DNA from: Sphingomonas faeni
GTDB lineage: Bacteria; Pseudomonadota; Alphaproteobacteria; Sphingomonadales; Sphingomonadaceae
Direction of reading: 5' to 3'
Length of the DNA stretch: 64,000 nt
Assembly (NCBI RefSeq): GCF_030817315.1
Contig: NZ_JAUSZF010000001.1
Location: 2,809,001 to 2,873,000 of the forward strand
The stretch's first letter is position 1. Every line of letters begins with the position of its first letter. Positions 48,314 through 59,729 of the stretch are shown piece after piece. The translations under genes and the position numbers were made by a program. The notes below the pieces were generated by a model that ran no database searches, was not told the DNA's origin, and worked only from the letters and a program-made list of their open reading frames with translations.

Positions 48314-48703
48314 TCATTCCTCCACGGCACGGGGAGGGGGACCGGCCGCAGGCTGGTGGAGGGGGCTGGCCGCGGACGATACGATCATCGTCACAACGGC
48401 CTCGATATCCCTCAGCACGTCGCCTGCTGCCACTCGCAGCACCCGGTAGCCATTCTGCTCGAAAAATTGGTCGCGCTCGGCGTCACGCTGGGGGCGGTCG
48501 CCGCGGCCATGGAATTCACCATCTACCTCGACCGCGGGCTTGGCGGCGGCGCAGTAGAAGTCACAGACGTACGGCCCGATGGGATGCTGGTGGCGGAACT
48601 TTAAGCCGGTCTTCTGTCCTCGGAGATGCTCCCATAGCAGCACTTCCGGGAGGCTCATGTCCCGGCGTAATTTGCGCGCCAGCGATACTTCGGGGCGTAG
48701 CAT
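48314..48703 (-). CDS. DUF559 endonuclease (PD-(D/E)XK, Vsr-like)
   Basis: About 129 residues from the ATG at 48703. The DUF559 core is [44 protein letters not shown] (catalytic D and E-VDG), then [22 protein letters not shown]. It is a predicted small nuclease related to Vsr. Its C-terminal tail ([16 protein letters not shown]) is encoded by a REP-like repeat, and the 5' side has the inverse copy. It sits between pntAA and pntAB, where other species have no gene. Its cellular role is unknown. Confidence 0.85.
   Translation of the reverse strand: MLRPEVSLARKLRRDMSLPEVLLWEHLRGQKTGLKFRHQHPIGPYVCDFYCAAAKPAVEVDGEFHGRGDRPQRDAERDQFFEQNGYRVLRVAAGDVLRDIEAVVTMIVSSAASPLHQPAAGPPPRAVEE
48319..48366. repeat. 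Left inverted repeat flanking DUF559
   Basis: CCTCCACGGCACGGGGAG onward to 48366 matches the reverse complement of 48713-48758 at nearly every base over about 46 positions. It includes the stop and C-terminal codons of DUF559 and the ribosome binding site of pntAB. It belongs to the same GC-rich palindrome class as the repeats at 47861 and 56529. Confidence 0.8.
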
Positions 48704-48712
48704 GTGCGGAAC

Positions 48713-48758
48713 GCCCCCTCCACCGGCTGCGCCGGTCCCCCTCCCCGTGCCGGGGAGG
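48713..48758. repeat. Right inverted repeat flanking DUF559
   Basis: Begins GCCCCCTCCACCGG and ends CCCCGTGCCGGGGAGG. It is the inverse copy of 48319-48366. It lies 10 bases upstream of the DUF559 start and 5 bases downstream of the pntAA stop. Together the pair delimit a unit of about 440 bases. Confidence 0.8.
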
Positions 48759-48762
48759 ATTA

Positions 48763-49884
48763 TCAAGACAGCAGCCTTGGGTTCACGATCTTGCCGCCCT
48801 GCGTCAGGCGGATCGCGTCGCCGATTTCCGCGTCGAGCACGGGCTTGCCCGCCTCCTTGTCCCAGAAGGCGTTGAGGAAGTTGAACAGGTTGCGCGAGAA
48901 CAGCGCGCTGGCGTCTGCCGCGAGGCGCGAGGGCACGTTGCGGTGGCCGACGATCTTGACGCCGTTCACCACGACCACTTCGCCCGCGACCGAACCCTCG
49001 ACATTGCCGCCCTGCTCGACCGCGAGATCGACGATCACCGAGCCCGGCTTCATGCTCGCCACCTGCGCCGCCGAGATCAACCGCGGCGCTGGTCGGCCCG
49101 GAATCAGCGCTGTAGTGATGACGATGTCCTGCTTGGCGATGTGTCCGGACACGAGCTCAGCCTGCGCGGCCTGGTATTCGGGCGACATCTCGCCGGCGTA
49201 CCCGCCCGTCCCCTCGCCCTCGATCCCGGCGACGTTCTCGACGAAGATCGGCTTCGCGCCGAGCGACTGGATCTGCTCGCGGGTCGCGGCGCGCACGTCG
49301 GTCGCCGACACCTGCGCCCCCAGGCGGCGCGCGGTCGCGATCGCCTGGAGCCCGGCCACGCCGACGCCCATCACGAACGCCTTCGCCGCGGAAATCGTGC
49401 CCGCCGCGGTCATCATCATCGGAAACGCGCGGCCATATTCGGCCGCCGCGTCGAGCACCGCCTTGTAGCCCGACAGGTTCGACTGCGACGACAGGATGTC
49501 CATCGACTGCGCGCGGGTGATGCGCGGCATGAACTCCATCGCCAGCGCTTCGTAGCCGGCCGCGGCATAGGCCTCGATCCGCGCACGTTCTGCAAAAGGA
49601 TTGAGGCTCGCGACGATCCACGCGCCCGGCGCGACACCGGCGAGCGATGCGGGGTCAGGCCCCTGCACGCCGAGCAGGATATCCGCCCCTGCCGACGTCG
49701 CCACGCGGTCGCCAACGGTCGCGCCCGCATCGGAATAGGCGGCATCGGCGATCGAAGCAGCCTCGCCCGCCGCCGCCTCCACCGCCAGCGTCGCACCCAG
49801 CGCGATGAACTTCTTCACCGTTTCCGGCGTCGCGGCTACCCGCCGCTCGCCGTCCGCTTGCTCTCTCAGGACGGCGATCTTCAT
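48763..49884 (-). CDS. pntAA: NAD(P) transhydrogenase subunit alpha, part 1
   Basis: 373 residues. AlaDH/PNT N-terminal domain: IAVLREQADGERRVAATPETVKKFIALGA. The NAD-binding region contains TAAGTISAAKAFVMGVGVAGLQAIATARRLGAQVSATDVR. The C-terminus has KPGSVIVDLAVEQGGN and LLS at the end. It is the soluble NAD(H)-binding domain I subunit. It is the first gene of the operon pntAA-DUF559-pntAB-pntB. The short oxidase subunit IV gene lies 5 bases upstream. Confidence 0.95.
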   Translation of the reverse strand: MKIAVLREQADGERRVAATPETVKKFIALGATLAVEAAAGEAASIADAAYSDAGATVGDRVATSAGADILLGVQGPDPASLAGVAPGAWIVASLNPFAERARIEAYAAAGYEALAMEFMPRITRAQSMDILSSQSNLSGYKAVLDAAAEYGRAFPMMMTAAGTISAAKAFVMGVGVAGLQAIATARRLGAQVSATDVRAATREQIQSLGAKPIFVENVAGIEGEGTGGYAGEMSPEYQAAQAELVSGHIAKQDIVITTALIPGRPAPRLISAAQVASMKPGSVIVDLAVEQGGNVEGSVAGEVVVVNGVKIVGHRNVPSRLAADASALFSRNLFNFLNAFWDKEAGKPVLDAEIGDAIRLTQGGKIVNPRLLS

Positions 49885-49888
49885 GATG

Positions 49889-50011
49889 CTACGAGATCAG
49901 CCAGATGACGAGCGCGACGACCAGCGCGCACCCGACGGAGCCCCATTTCATCATCCCCGTCACGCTCGAATAGGTCGCGACGTGCGCCTTCATGTCTCCG
50001 TTGCCGGCCAT
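49889..50011 (-). CDS. aa3-type cytochrome c oxidase subunit IV
   Basis: 40 residues from the ATG at 50011: MAGNGDMKAHVATYSSVTGMMKWGS then a single helix CALVVALVIWLIS. This short N-terminal acidic start with one transmembrane helix is the alphaproteobacterial COX4 (pro_2) family, often found before pntA. Bacterial subunit IV sits against subunit I of the aa3 oxidase in the inner membrane. Too short for most ORF callers. Confidence 0.8.
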   Translation of the reverse strand: MAGNGDMKAHVATYSSVTGMMKWGSVGCALVVALVIWLIS

Positions 50012-50151
50012 GGTTCGTGCCCCAATCCTGTCAGTGCAATCCTCTATAACCGAGACCTTATCGCGCACATCCTGGATCGCCAAGCAGGACGTTTAAGTCT
50101 CCCTTTACTTGCGCTACCTATTGCACGTGCCGGAACGGGACAGGATTTGTC

Positions 50152-51567
<1,416 letters not shown>

Positions 51568-51586
51568 TTTAATGGCTGGTTTGGGG

Positions 51587-52084
51587 TCAAATCCGTTCGG
51601 TTCCGGTCCGATCGGTGGCGTTTCGGTCGAGAAGCCTATCGATCGACCAGCGCCCGCTTCCAACAACGAGTAGATACAGGCATCCGAGCAGCATGGTGAG
51701 GTCGGCTCGGCTCTCGTGCTGTGCGCTCCAAAACCCGTAACGCTTGAAGTCGGGGAGACTGAATGGCCCGAACCCGTGCCCCAGCAGGATAGGAAGCTTG
51801 GTCGCGATCAGCGCCACGATCATGGTCACGATCAACGGAATTGACGCAAGCCGCGTGAACAAGCCGACGATGATGAGTACACCGCAGACGAGTTCCACTC
51901 CGCCGATAAACGGTCCCATCAACTCGGGGTATGGAATGCCAATCTTTGCGAAACGGCCGGCTCCCAGAATGTCGGGAAAGACCAGCTTCTGGATACCCTC
52001 CGGGAAAAATACGACCAGCCCAACCGCCAACCGGATAAGGATGGTCCATGGACTGGCGGTGCTATCGATGATGCGCTGGAACAT
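51587..52084 (-). CDS. DoxX-family membrane protein
   Basis: About 165 residues from the ATG at 52084. Four helices: ILIRLAVGLVVFFPEGIQKL, MGPFIGGVELVCGVLIIVGLFTRLASIPLIVTMIVALI, and LTMLLGCLYLLVVG. The G-x-K/FPEG and GFFxR-type positions fit DoxX. Its function is poorly defined (thiosulfate quinone oxidoreductase or oxidative stress families). It overlaps divergently with chrA's upstream region: its start is 22 bases from the chrA start. Confidence 0.85.
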   Translation of the reverse strand: MFQRIIDSTASPWTILIRLAVGLVVFFPEGIQKLVFPDILGAGRFAKIGIPYPELMGPFIGGVELVCGVLIIVGLFTRLASIPLIVTMIVALIATKLPILLGHGFGPFSLPDFKRYGFWSAQHESRADLTMLLGCLYLLVVGSGRWSIDRLLDRNATDRTGTERI

Positions 52085-52105
52085 GGCGCGGCTATACAGC
52101 ATCCG

Positions 52106-53335
52106 ATGATGAGCGAGCAAAGGATCCTTGCCGGCGGTCGTGGTAACGTGGGCGAAGTGTTCGTCGCGTTCCTCAAGCTCGGCCTCACCTCATTCGGAGG
52201 GCCAATCGCGCATCTCGGCTATTTCCGTGAATCGTTCGTGGTGCGGCGTCGCTGGATCGACGAAGCGGGCTACGCGGATCTGGTAGCGCTCTGCCAGTTT
52301 CTACCGGGCCCGGCCTCAAGCCAGGTCGGGTTCGCACTCGGACTGATGCGGGCGGGGCCACTTGGCGCGCTTGCAGCCTGGGCGGCATTCACGCTGCCCT
52401 CGGCGTTCCTGATGCTCCTGTTCGCCTATGGAGCGTCAAGCTTTGAAGGGCCGATTGGCTCAGCCGCTATTCACGGGTTCAAACTCGTAGCGGTTGCGAT
52501 CGTCGCGCAAGCTGTCTGGGGCATGGGGCGCACGCTCACGCCCGATCGATCCCGTGCAGGGCTGGCGCTTGCCGCGCTCGCCGTGGTGACGTTGCTCAAT
52601 GGAGCGTGGGGACAGGTTGCGGCGATTGGAGTCGGCGCGATGGGCGGTCTCTTGCTCTGCCGTGCCGTCGCACTCGCCCCGGGTGGGCGGGTGCGGTTTG
52701 CGGTGCCTCGTAAAGTCGGCGTAACATGTCTCGCCGTCTTCATGCTTCTACTCGTCGGGTTGCCGCTGCTCGCCGAGGCTCTGGGGTCGCAGGAATTAAC
52801 GCTGTTCGACGCCTTCTATCGATCAGGCGCGCTGGTGTTCGGGGGCGGCCATGTCGTGTTGCCGCTGCTACAAGCCGCCGTAGTCGAACCCGGCTGGACC
52901 GACGATACAACGTTCCTCGCGGGCTATGGCGTAGCGCAGGCCTTGCCGGGGCCGTTGTTCACCTTCGCCGCCTATCTGGGCGCATTGGTCGCTCCCATTC
53001 CACGCGGGATGATCGGTGCCGGTGTGGCTCTCGTCGGGATTTTCCTTCCCGGCCTCCTGATCCTGGTGGGGGCGCTACCGTTTTGGGAAACGCTCCGTGC
53101 TCGCCCTGCGGCACAAGCCGCGCTACACGGCGTCAACGCCGCCGTCGTCGGTATCCTCGGCGCCGCACTCTACAACCCGGTGTGGGTCAGCGCAGTGGTC
53201 AGCCCTTATGACTTTGCCATCGTCGCTGCCAGCTTCATTTTACTAACGGTCTGGAGAGCGCCGCCAATCGTCGTGATTATACTCGTCGTGCTGCTCGCAA
53301 TTCCCCAGTCGCTGCAATTGACTCTTGCCGTGTGA
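52106..53335 (+). CDS. chrA: Chromate transporter ChrA (two-domain)
   Basis: 409 residues with about ten helices in two related halves. The N-terminal half has FLKLGLTSFGGPIAHLGYFRESFVVRRRWIDEAGYADLVALCQFLPGPASSQVGFALG, the ChrA signature. The C-terminal half repeats it as FYRSGALVFGGGHVVLPLLQ and GYGVAQALPGPLFTFAAYLGAL. It is a long-chain CHR transporter expected to export chromate or another anion across the inner membrane. Substrate specificity is inferred. Confidence 0.92.
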   Translation: MMSEQRILAGGRGNVGEVFVAFLKLGLTSFGGPIAHLGYFRESFVVRRRWIDEAGYADLVALCQFLPGPASSQVGFALGLMRAGPLGALAAWAAFTLPSAFLMLLFAYGASSFEGPIGSAAIHGFKLVAVAIVAQAVWGMGRTLTPDRSRAGLALAALAVVTLLNGAWGQVAAIGVGAMGGLLLCRAVALAPGGRVRFAVPRKVGVTCLAVFMLLLVGLPLLAEALGSQELTLFDAFYRSGALVFGGGHVVLPLLQAAVVEPGWTDDTTFLAGYGVAQALPGPLFTFAAYLGALVAPIPRGMIGAGVALVGIFLPGLLILVGALPFWETLRARPAAQAALHGVNAAVVGILGAALYNPVWVSAVVSPYDFAIVAASFILLTVWRAPPIVVIILVVLLAIPQSLQLTLAV

Positions 53336-53626
53336 AAAACGGTGCCAAACTTGGCTTCGAACCGCACTCACCAAAATCGACGAAGCTTGGTTTGGCGGAG
53401 CTATGGGACGGCCGTTTGCGATAGCCGCGTTCGCAGAATCTTTCCCCGATTATCCGTTCCCGAATTATCGTTGGGCGATGGAGAAATGAGAATGATCGCG
53501 CTCAACGAATGACTGTTCTCGGAAGCCTGGATCGCTCGACTAAGCGTTTGGGTGTAAGCGTTCTTGCCTCCAGCATTCAACTCTCGCAGACTGTTTATTT
53601 CAGGTCGCTGTCGATTGGAGTCGGTG

Positions 53627-54401
53627 ATGCTCGTGTTGTTGATGCTTCTTCAACTGCCCTCGCCAGATATCATCGTGTCGGGAAAGCGCCTGGCGGAAGA
53701 GTATGCCACCTGCCACCGTGGTTCGTGCACACCGTTACGTGATGCGCAGGTGTCGATCGCGTTTGCCGAGCTTCAATTTCGTGAAGGTCGTTACCTCGAT
53801 GCAAAGCATACTCTGTCGGCAGCCGTGGCACGGAACCGCACCTATGCGAAGACCGCACCCAAACCGGTCGCTGCCCTGTACGAAGCTTATGCCACGGTGG
53901 CGCTTTACGAGGGTGATTAAGATTCGTACGGGAGGCAGGTTCGGACGTTGCGTGATAACCTGCCCGCGAGTGACCCGGCTGTGGTGACCGCGTCGCCGCA
54001 CTGGGCGACATGTGGATCAAGCTCGGCAACTATCGGCAGGCTGACGGCGCCTATCGGGCAACCGAGCGTAGCGCACTGGCGGCGGGAGAAGGCAAGGCCG
54101 CGATGCTTGCGACGTGGACGAGGTCGAAATTCTTCGCGGCTCGAAAAGCCATCTCTGGGCGCATCAGATCCTGGCGCAGATCAAAAGCCGTCGATATGCA
54201 CGTTTCGCCGGGGCGGCAGATGGTCCCACGCCATTGGTGAGCGGTCTTTACCGGGTCGAGCGCGTCACTCGTCGGTCGAAGTACGTCACGCCTAAAGGGA
54301 GCCTGATCAACCGTCGGGTAGCCGACCAAGGGTTCGAGACCCTCGACTTCACTGATACAAAGACCGTCCCGCGGCGACACACGCTGCCTATAAAGTCCTG
54401 A
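53627..54401 (+). pseudogene. TPR-type periplasmic protein, broken
   Basis: The frame from 53627 gives a signal-like start (MLVLLMLLQLPSPDIIVSGKRLAEEYATC), then a TPR segment DAQVSIAFAELQFREGRYLDAKHTLSAAV and PVAALYEAYATVALYEGD, which ends at 53920. Later frames continue VRTLRDNLPASDPAVV, then DMWIKLGNYRQADGAYRATE and KAAMLATW, then ARFAGAADGPTPLVSGLYRVERVT to 54401. At least three shifts separate these parts. Similar intact proteins in sphingomonads have a TPR domain and a TonB-like C-terminus. Nothing else is seen in 53336-53626. Confidence 0.65.
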
Positions 54402-54515
54402 CGTTTGTGACAACGTACTTGGCGTAACCCAACTTAAACCCCTTTGCGCCGCTCGACGAAACTATCGAGGTACGATCGCCGACGTCCGACGACGCCACTG
54501 CGTCAGCTGCCAACT

Positions 54516-55400
54516 CTACCACAGCACGCCGTGCACCGGTTGCAACGGCTCGGGAGCAGGATCGCCGATTGCTTGCAGCAAGTCGATCTCGACGGTCCGG
54601 CACATCGCGTTCAGCGGCACGTCGTGGATCGTGTCCGCGAACGGATCGACCAGATCGTCGCCGATCTGCAATACCGCCAGGAACATCAGGCCGGCGATCG
54701 TCGAACCGATCGGCGTCGCGAACCCCAGCGTTTCGACTAGGCCGATCGGCAACAGAATGCAGAACAGGCGCGTGAACAAGCTCGGGAAAAACCGGTACTG
54801 ATTGGGCAACGGCGTGTTCTTGATTCGCTCCATGCCACCCTGTGCGTTGGCGATATCGACCAGAATCGCCTCGAACTGGGTCTGCTGGATGGTGTCGATC
54901 CAGCCGTTGCGCCGTGCGATATCGATCCGACGGCCGGTGCCGTCGAGCAGGCCGTTGGCGATGTTGGTACGATCGAGCGCGAACGAAGCCTCTTCCTTCG
55001 ACAAGAAGCGCAGCACCTCGGGTGCCGCCGGTTGCTTGCGCAACTGGCACCGCAGCGCGTTCACATAGGCGATCTGGCGGAGAACGATGGTCCGCTTCAT
55101 GTCGTGGCCCTCGGGCTCGGGCAGCATGTTGCGGGCCATACGCGCCAAGCTGCGCGATGCGTTGATCATCAGCCCCCAGAGGCCACGGCTTTCCCACCAG
55201 CGTTGATACGCCGAATTGTCGCGGAAGCCGAGGAACAGCGCGAGGGCCGTGCCGAACAACGTGAGGGGCAGCGCCGGCGCATGGAACGGCAGGACATAAT
55301 AGGTGATCGTGACGACCACGTCCCAGACGAACAGGCCCAGCAGCGGGCGCCAGACCTCGCTCAAAATTTGGCTGAGGCGCGGTGTTGCGGTGACGATCAA
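54516..55400 (-). CDS. Bestrophin-like channel family protein
   Basis: 294 residues. VVTITYYVLPFHAPALPLTLFGTALALFLGFRDNSAYQRWWESRGLWGLMINASRSLAR is the bestrophin/UPF0187 hallmark (FRxNxxYxRWWEgR). ILLPIGLVETLGFATPIGSTIAGLMFLAVLQIGDDLVDPFADTIHDVPLNAMCRTVEIDLLQ is the conserved C-terminal half. It forms a pentameric inner-membrane ion channel. The start at 55400 gives the normal length. Confidence 0.92.
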   Translation of the reverse strand: MIVTATPRLSQILSEVWRPLLGLFVWDVVVTITYYVLPFHAPALPLTLFGTALALFLGFRDNSAYQRWWESRGLWGLMINASRSLARMARNMLPEPEGHDMKRTIVLRQIAYVNALRCQLRKQPAAPEVLRFLSKEEASFALDRTNIANGLLDGTGRRIDIARRNGWIDTIQQTQFEAILVDIANAQGGMERIKNTPLPNQYRFFPSLFTRLFCILLPIGLVETLGFATPIGSTIAGLMFLAVLQIGDDLVDPFADTIHDVPLNAMCRTVEIDLLQAIGDPAPEPLQPVHGVLW

Positions 55401-55467
55401 ACCAAAGCTCCCTTGTTATCAAAGCTTTTAATGCGCGAAGAGGCGTTGCGCTGCAATGCAGCGATGA

Positions 55468-56607
55468 TCAGCCGGCTACAAGCGACTGATCGCGCAGGCC
55501 GCGCCAGATCTTCAAGGCCTGCACCGTCTCGCCGACATCGTGGACGCGCAGGATCTGGACGCCAGCCTCTGCGCCCTTGAGCGCCAGCGCAAGCGAACCG
55601 GCGAGACGCTGGTCGACCGGGGCCTCGTTCGAAAGCGCGCCTATCAGGCGTTTGCGGCTGGCCCCGAGCATGATCGGGCAGCCGAGCCCGTGGAAGATTG
55701 CGAGGCCGTTGAGCAGCGCGAGGTTCTCGGCCAGCGCCTTGCCGAAGCCGATGCCGGGATCAACCATGATTCGCGACCGGTCGACGCCGCTGGCGACAAC
55801 CGCGGCGATACGGGTTTCGAGCCAGTCGAACACGTCGGTAAGCACATTCGTATAGCCGCCGTCGCCGTGGCCGCCTTTCTTGGGGTCGGGCGAATGCATG
55901 AGGACGACGGGACAGCCGTTTTCCGCCACGACGTCGAGCGCGCGGTCGTCCCACAGGAGCGCGGCGACGTCGTTGACGATGTGCGCGCCGGCGGCGAGCG
56001 TCGCCTCCATAACGGCGGCCTTGCGCGTGTCGACCGAGATAATTGCGCCAGCTTGGGCAAGGCGTTCGACGACGGGGACGAGACGGGCGATCTCGTCGCC
56101 TTCCCATACCGCGGCAGCGCCGGGGCGGGTGGATTCGCCGCCGACGTCGATCATCGTCGCGCCGGCGGCGGCCATCTCGATGCCGGCTGCGGCCGCTGCG
56201 GCGGGATCGTCGACATGCTCGCCGCCGTCCGAGAAGCTGTCGGGGGTGACGTTGAGGATGCCGGCGACGATCGGCTGGTCGAAGCGGAGCGTGCGTTCGC
56301 CGAGTTGAAGTGCGGCACGGGGCGCGGTGATGGCGGCGTGGAGGTGCTGGGCACGGTCACCTAGCGTGGCGACTTGGGCGACGGGAATGGTGCGGCGGGC
56401 GCGGCCTTCGATTATCTCGTATGCGGCGAACCATTGCAGGCCGCCAGCGAGACGCGCGACGCTGCCGTCTGGGTGGCCGATCGGGGTGTCGACGAACTGG
56501 ACGGGGCGGAGGTGGATGATCGTTCTCCTGCTCCCCTCCCTGAAAGGGAGGGGGTGGGGTGGGTCGGCCGGTTGGTTTACGTATTGCCTGATACGCAGCC
56601 AACCCAC
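55468..56607 (-). CDS. folP: Dihydropteroate synthase
   Basis: The core starts at VAGILNVTPDSFSDGGEH and has IDVGGESTRPGAA, ISVDTRKAAVMEATLAAGAHIVNDVAAL, VDPGIGFGKALAENLALL and GASRKRLIGAL, all FolP motifs. It joins p-aminobenzoate to the pterin in folate synthesis. The reading frame remains open through the REPIN-like repeat to a GTG at 56607, which would add a Pro/Arg tail of about 28 residues. GGAG lies 5 bases before an ATC at about 56519, so a short native start near there, or an alternative codon, is likely; no ATG/GTG/TTG is available in between. Confidence 0.85.
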   Translation of the reverse strand: MGWLRIRQYVNQPADPPHPLPFREGSRRTIIHLRPVQFVDTPIGHPDGSVARLAGGLQWFAAYEIIEGRARRTIPVAQVATLGDRAQHLHAAITAPRAALQLGERTLRFDQPIVAGILNVTPDSFSDGGEHVDDPAAAAAAGIEMAAAGATMIDVGGESTRPGAAAVWEGDEIARLVPVVERLAQAGAIISVDTRKAAVMEATLAAGAHIVNDVAALLWDDRALDVVAENGCPVVLMHSPDPKKGGHGDGGYTNVLTDVFDWLETRIAAVVASGVDRSRIMVDPGIGFGKALAENLALLNGLAIFHGLGCPIMLGASRKRLIGALSNEAPVDQRLAGSLALALKGAEAGVQILRVHDVGETVQALKIWRGLRDQSLVAG

Positions 56608-56637
56608 CCCCAGCCCCTCCCTTCCAGGGAGGGGAGC
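56529..56637. repeat. REPIN-like palindrome upstream of folP
   Basis: Arms TGCTCCCCTCCCTGAAAGGG (from 56529) and the near reverse complement ending GGAGGGGAGCA at 56637 with partner GGGTGGGT/ACCCACCC inside. Each arm can form a hairpin around GAAA or TTCC. Same family as the copy in thiD (59130-59234). It separates ccrM (stop 56644) from folP. Confidence 0.85.
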
Positions 56638-56643
56638 AAGACG

Positions 56644-57958
<1,315 letters not shown>

Positions 57959-57960
<2 letters not shown>

Positions 57961-58597
57961 AGCTCGTCGTTTCCTTTGCGAAAAGTCCCTCACGGGCGAG
58001 ATAGGCGGCGGCGACGGGGGCGAAACTGCGGCGATGAATCGGTGTGGGGCCATGGTCGCGAAGCGCTTTCATGTGGTGCGCGCAGCCATAGCCCTTGTTC
58101 GAATGCCAGTTATATTCGGGGTGCACGTCGGCGGCGGCGATCATGATGAGGTCGCGCGTGTGCTTGGCGACGATCGATGCGGCGGCGATCGACAGTGATT
58201 TCGCATCGCCGCCGACGAGGGGCGTGGCGGGGTAGGTCCAGCGGGGCAAGCGGTTGCCGTCGACGAGGACGTGACCGGGTGCCTGGCCGAGTTCGATCGC
58301 CAGCGCGTCGACCGCGAGCGTCATCGCCTTCATCGTCGCCCAGTAGATGTTGAGCGTGTCGATCTCTTCCGGCTGGACGATGCCGATGCCTACGATCGCG
58401 CAGCCCTTCAGGCGCGCGCAGAGCCGTTCGCGTTCGGAAGCGGATAGCTTCTTCGAATCGTCTATGCCGCGGGGGACGCCTTTTGCGGGCAGGATCACGG
58501 CGGCGGCTACGACCGGTCCGGCGAGGGGGCCGCGGCCGGCTTCGTCGACGCCGGCGACGGGGCCGACGCAGAGCTTTTCGTGTTTCATGCCGGGCAT
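57959..58597 (-). CDS. rnhB: Ribonuclease HII
   Basis: 212 residues. The catalytic VAGVDEAGRGPLAGPVVAAAVIL (D, E), the DDSKKLSASERE motif and HVLVDGNRLPRW carry active-site residues, and IAAASIVAKHTRDLIM follows. Removes RNA from RNA-DNA hybrids in replication. The ATG at 58597 follows GGAG in the end of thiD with one base between genes, so thiD and rnhB are translationally coupled. Confidence 0.95.
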
Positions 58598-58598
58598 T

Positions 58599-59522
58599 TT
58601 AGCTCCATCGCGCGGCGAAAGCCTGCGCATCCCAGCCATCGGGGTCCATTGCCGCAAGCAGGTGGGAAAAGGGGATAGTGTCGAGCCCGTGGCCCATCGG
58701 GCCGTGCCCTTGGCCGATACCTGGAGCGGCTGCAAGTGCGGCGCGGACGAACGCGATGGCTCGATCTATTGCGTCGTCGAGCGTCATGCCCTGGGCAAGC
58801 CCCGTCGCGATCCCGCTGGCTAGGGTACAGCCCGTGCCGTGGGCGTGGCGGGTTTCAATGCGGGTGTTGGTCCACCGCATTTCGCCGGCGTCGGTGACGA
58901 GACGGTCGGTGACGGAGGGGCCTTCGGCGTGGCCGCCTTTTATGAGGACGGCTGGGCATAGTGCGCGGATGGCAGTCTCGCCGCCGAGGGCTGCTAGTTC
59001 GGGGAGGTTGGGGGTTACGAGCGTGGCGATCCGCATGAGGCGGGTGAAGGCGGCTATCGTGTCGCTGTCCGCGAGGACCGAGCCGCTGGTGGCGATCATC
59101 ACCGGGTCGAAAATTATGGGGAGCCTGCGCCCCTCCACGGAAGAGAGGGGTTGGGGGTGGGTTGGTTTGGGGCTGGTGTCGCGCTCGCCCATCGGCCGAC
59201 CCACCCCCGGCCCCTCCCTTTCAGGGAGGGGGGAAAGACGTTCTAGATATGCGGCTACGGCGTGGGCGGTTTCGGCCGAGCCGATCATGCCGATCTTTAC
59301 TGCGTCTACGCCGATGTCCGAGACGACTGAGTCCATCTGCGCGAGGACCATGTCGGTCGGGATCTGGTGGACCGCCTGCACGCCTAGCGTGTTCTGTGCG
59401 GTGATCGCCGTGATGGCGGTCATTGCGTGGCCGCCGAGCATCGTCACGGTCTTGATATCGGCCTGGATGCCCGCGCCGCCGCCCGAGTCCGAGCCGGCTA
59501 TTATGAGGATTCTGGCGGTCAT
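58599..59522 (-). CDS. thiD: HMP/HMP-phosphate kinase with REP insertion
   Basis: 307 residues. RILIIAGSDSGGGAGIQADIKTVTMLGGHAMTAITA is the ThiD N-terminus, followed by IFDPVMIATSGS and later THRHAHGTGCTLASGIA-type motif (ETRHAHGTGCTLASG). It makes hydroxymethylpyrimidine diphosphate for thiamine. Between AAYLERL and LPIIFDPV the frame has about 35 extra residues (SPLPEREGPGVGR to SSVEGRR), encoded by a REPIN-like palindrome. The normal length would be about 270. The rest looks intact, so the protein may tolerate the loop. Confidence 0.93.
   Translation of the reverse strand: MTARILIIAGSDSGGGAGIQADIKTVTMLGGHAMTAITAITAQNTLGVQAVHQIPTDMVLAQMDSVVSDIGVDAVKIGMIGSAETAHAVAAYLERLSPLPEREGPGVGRPMGERDTSPKPTHPQPLSSVEGRRLPIIFDPVMIATSGSVLADSDTIAAFTRLMRIATLVTPNLPELAALGGETAIRALCPAVLIKGGHAEGPSVTDRLVTDAGEMRWTNTRIETRHAHGTGCTLASGIATGLAQGMTLDDAIDRAIAFVRAALAAAPGIGQGHGPMGHGLDTIPFSHLLAAMDPDGWDAQAFAARWS
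59130..59234. repeat. REPIN-like palindrome inside thiD
   Basis: Arms CCCCTCCACGGAAGAGAGGGG and CCCCTCCCTTTCAGGGAGGGG-type (each a hairpin) lie at the two ends, with GGGTGGGTTGG and CCGACCCACCCCC inside. The length of 105 bases is a multiple of three, so it keeps the thiD frame. It is closely similar to the repeat at 56529-56637. Confidence 0.85.
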
Positions 59523-59672
59523 CGGGGAGCGCCGGGAAAAGTGAAGTATAGGAAGTATAGACGCTCGCGTGGTTTCGTCGGGTGGCTGTTTGAGGCTGCC
59601 GAGCGGGGTTTGGCGAGGTTGGCGGTCATGGAGATCGCTATGGCATAATCGTTGGTGTGTAGGACAGAGGTT

Positions 59673-59692
59673 CACCCCCCTTCGGCGGGGTG
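59673..59692. terminator. TTCG-loop hairpin after DUF1272
   Basis: CACCCCCCTTCGGCGGGGTG forms a stable hairpin with a TTCG-type loop 38 bases downstream of the DUF1272 stop (minus strand). No T-run follows on that strand, so termination is only likely. Confidence 0.4.
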
Positions 59693-59729
59693 GTGCCCGC
59701 ACTCTGGTGGACGTTTGCGAAACCGCCCC

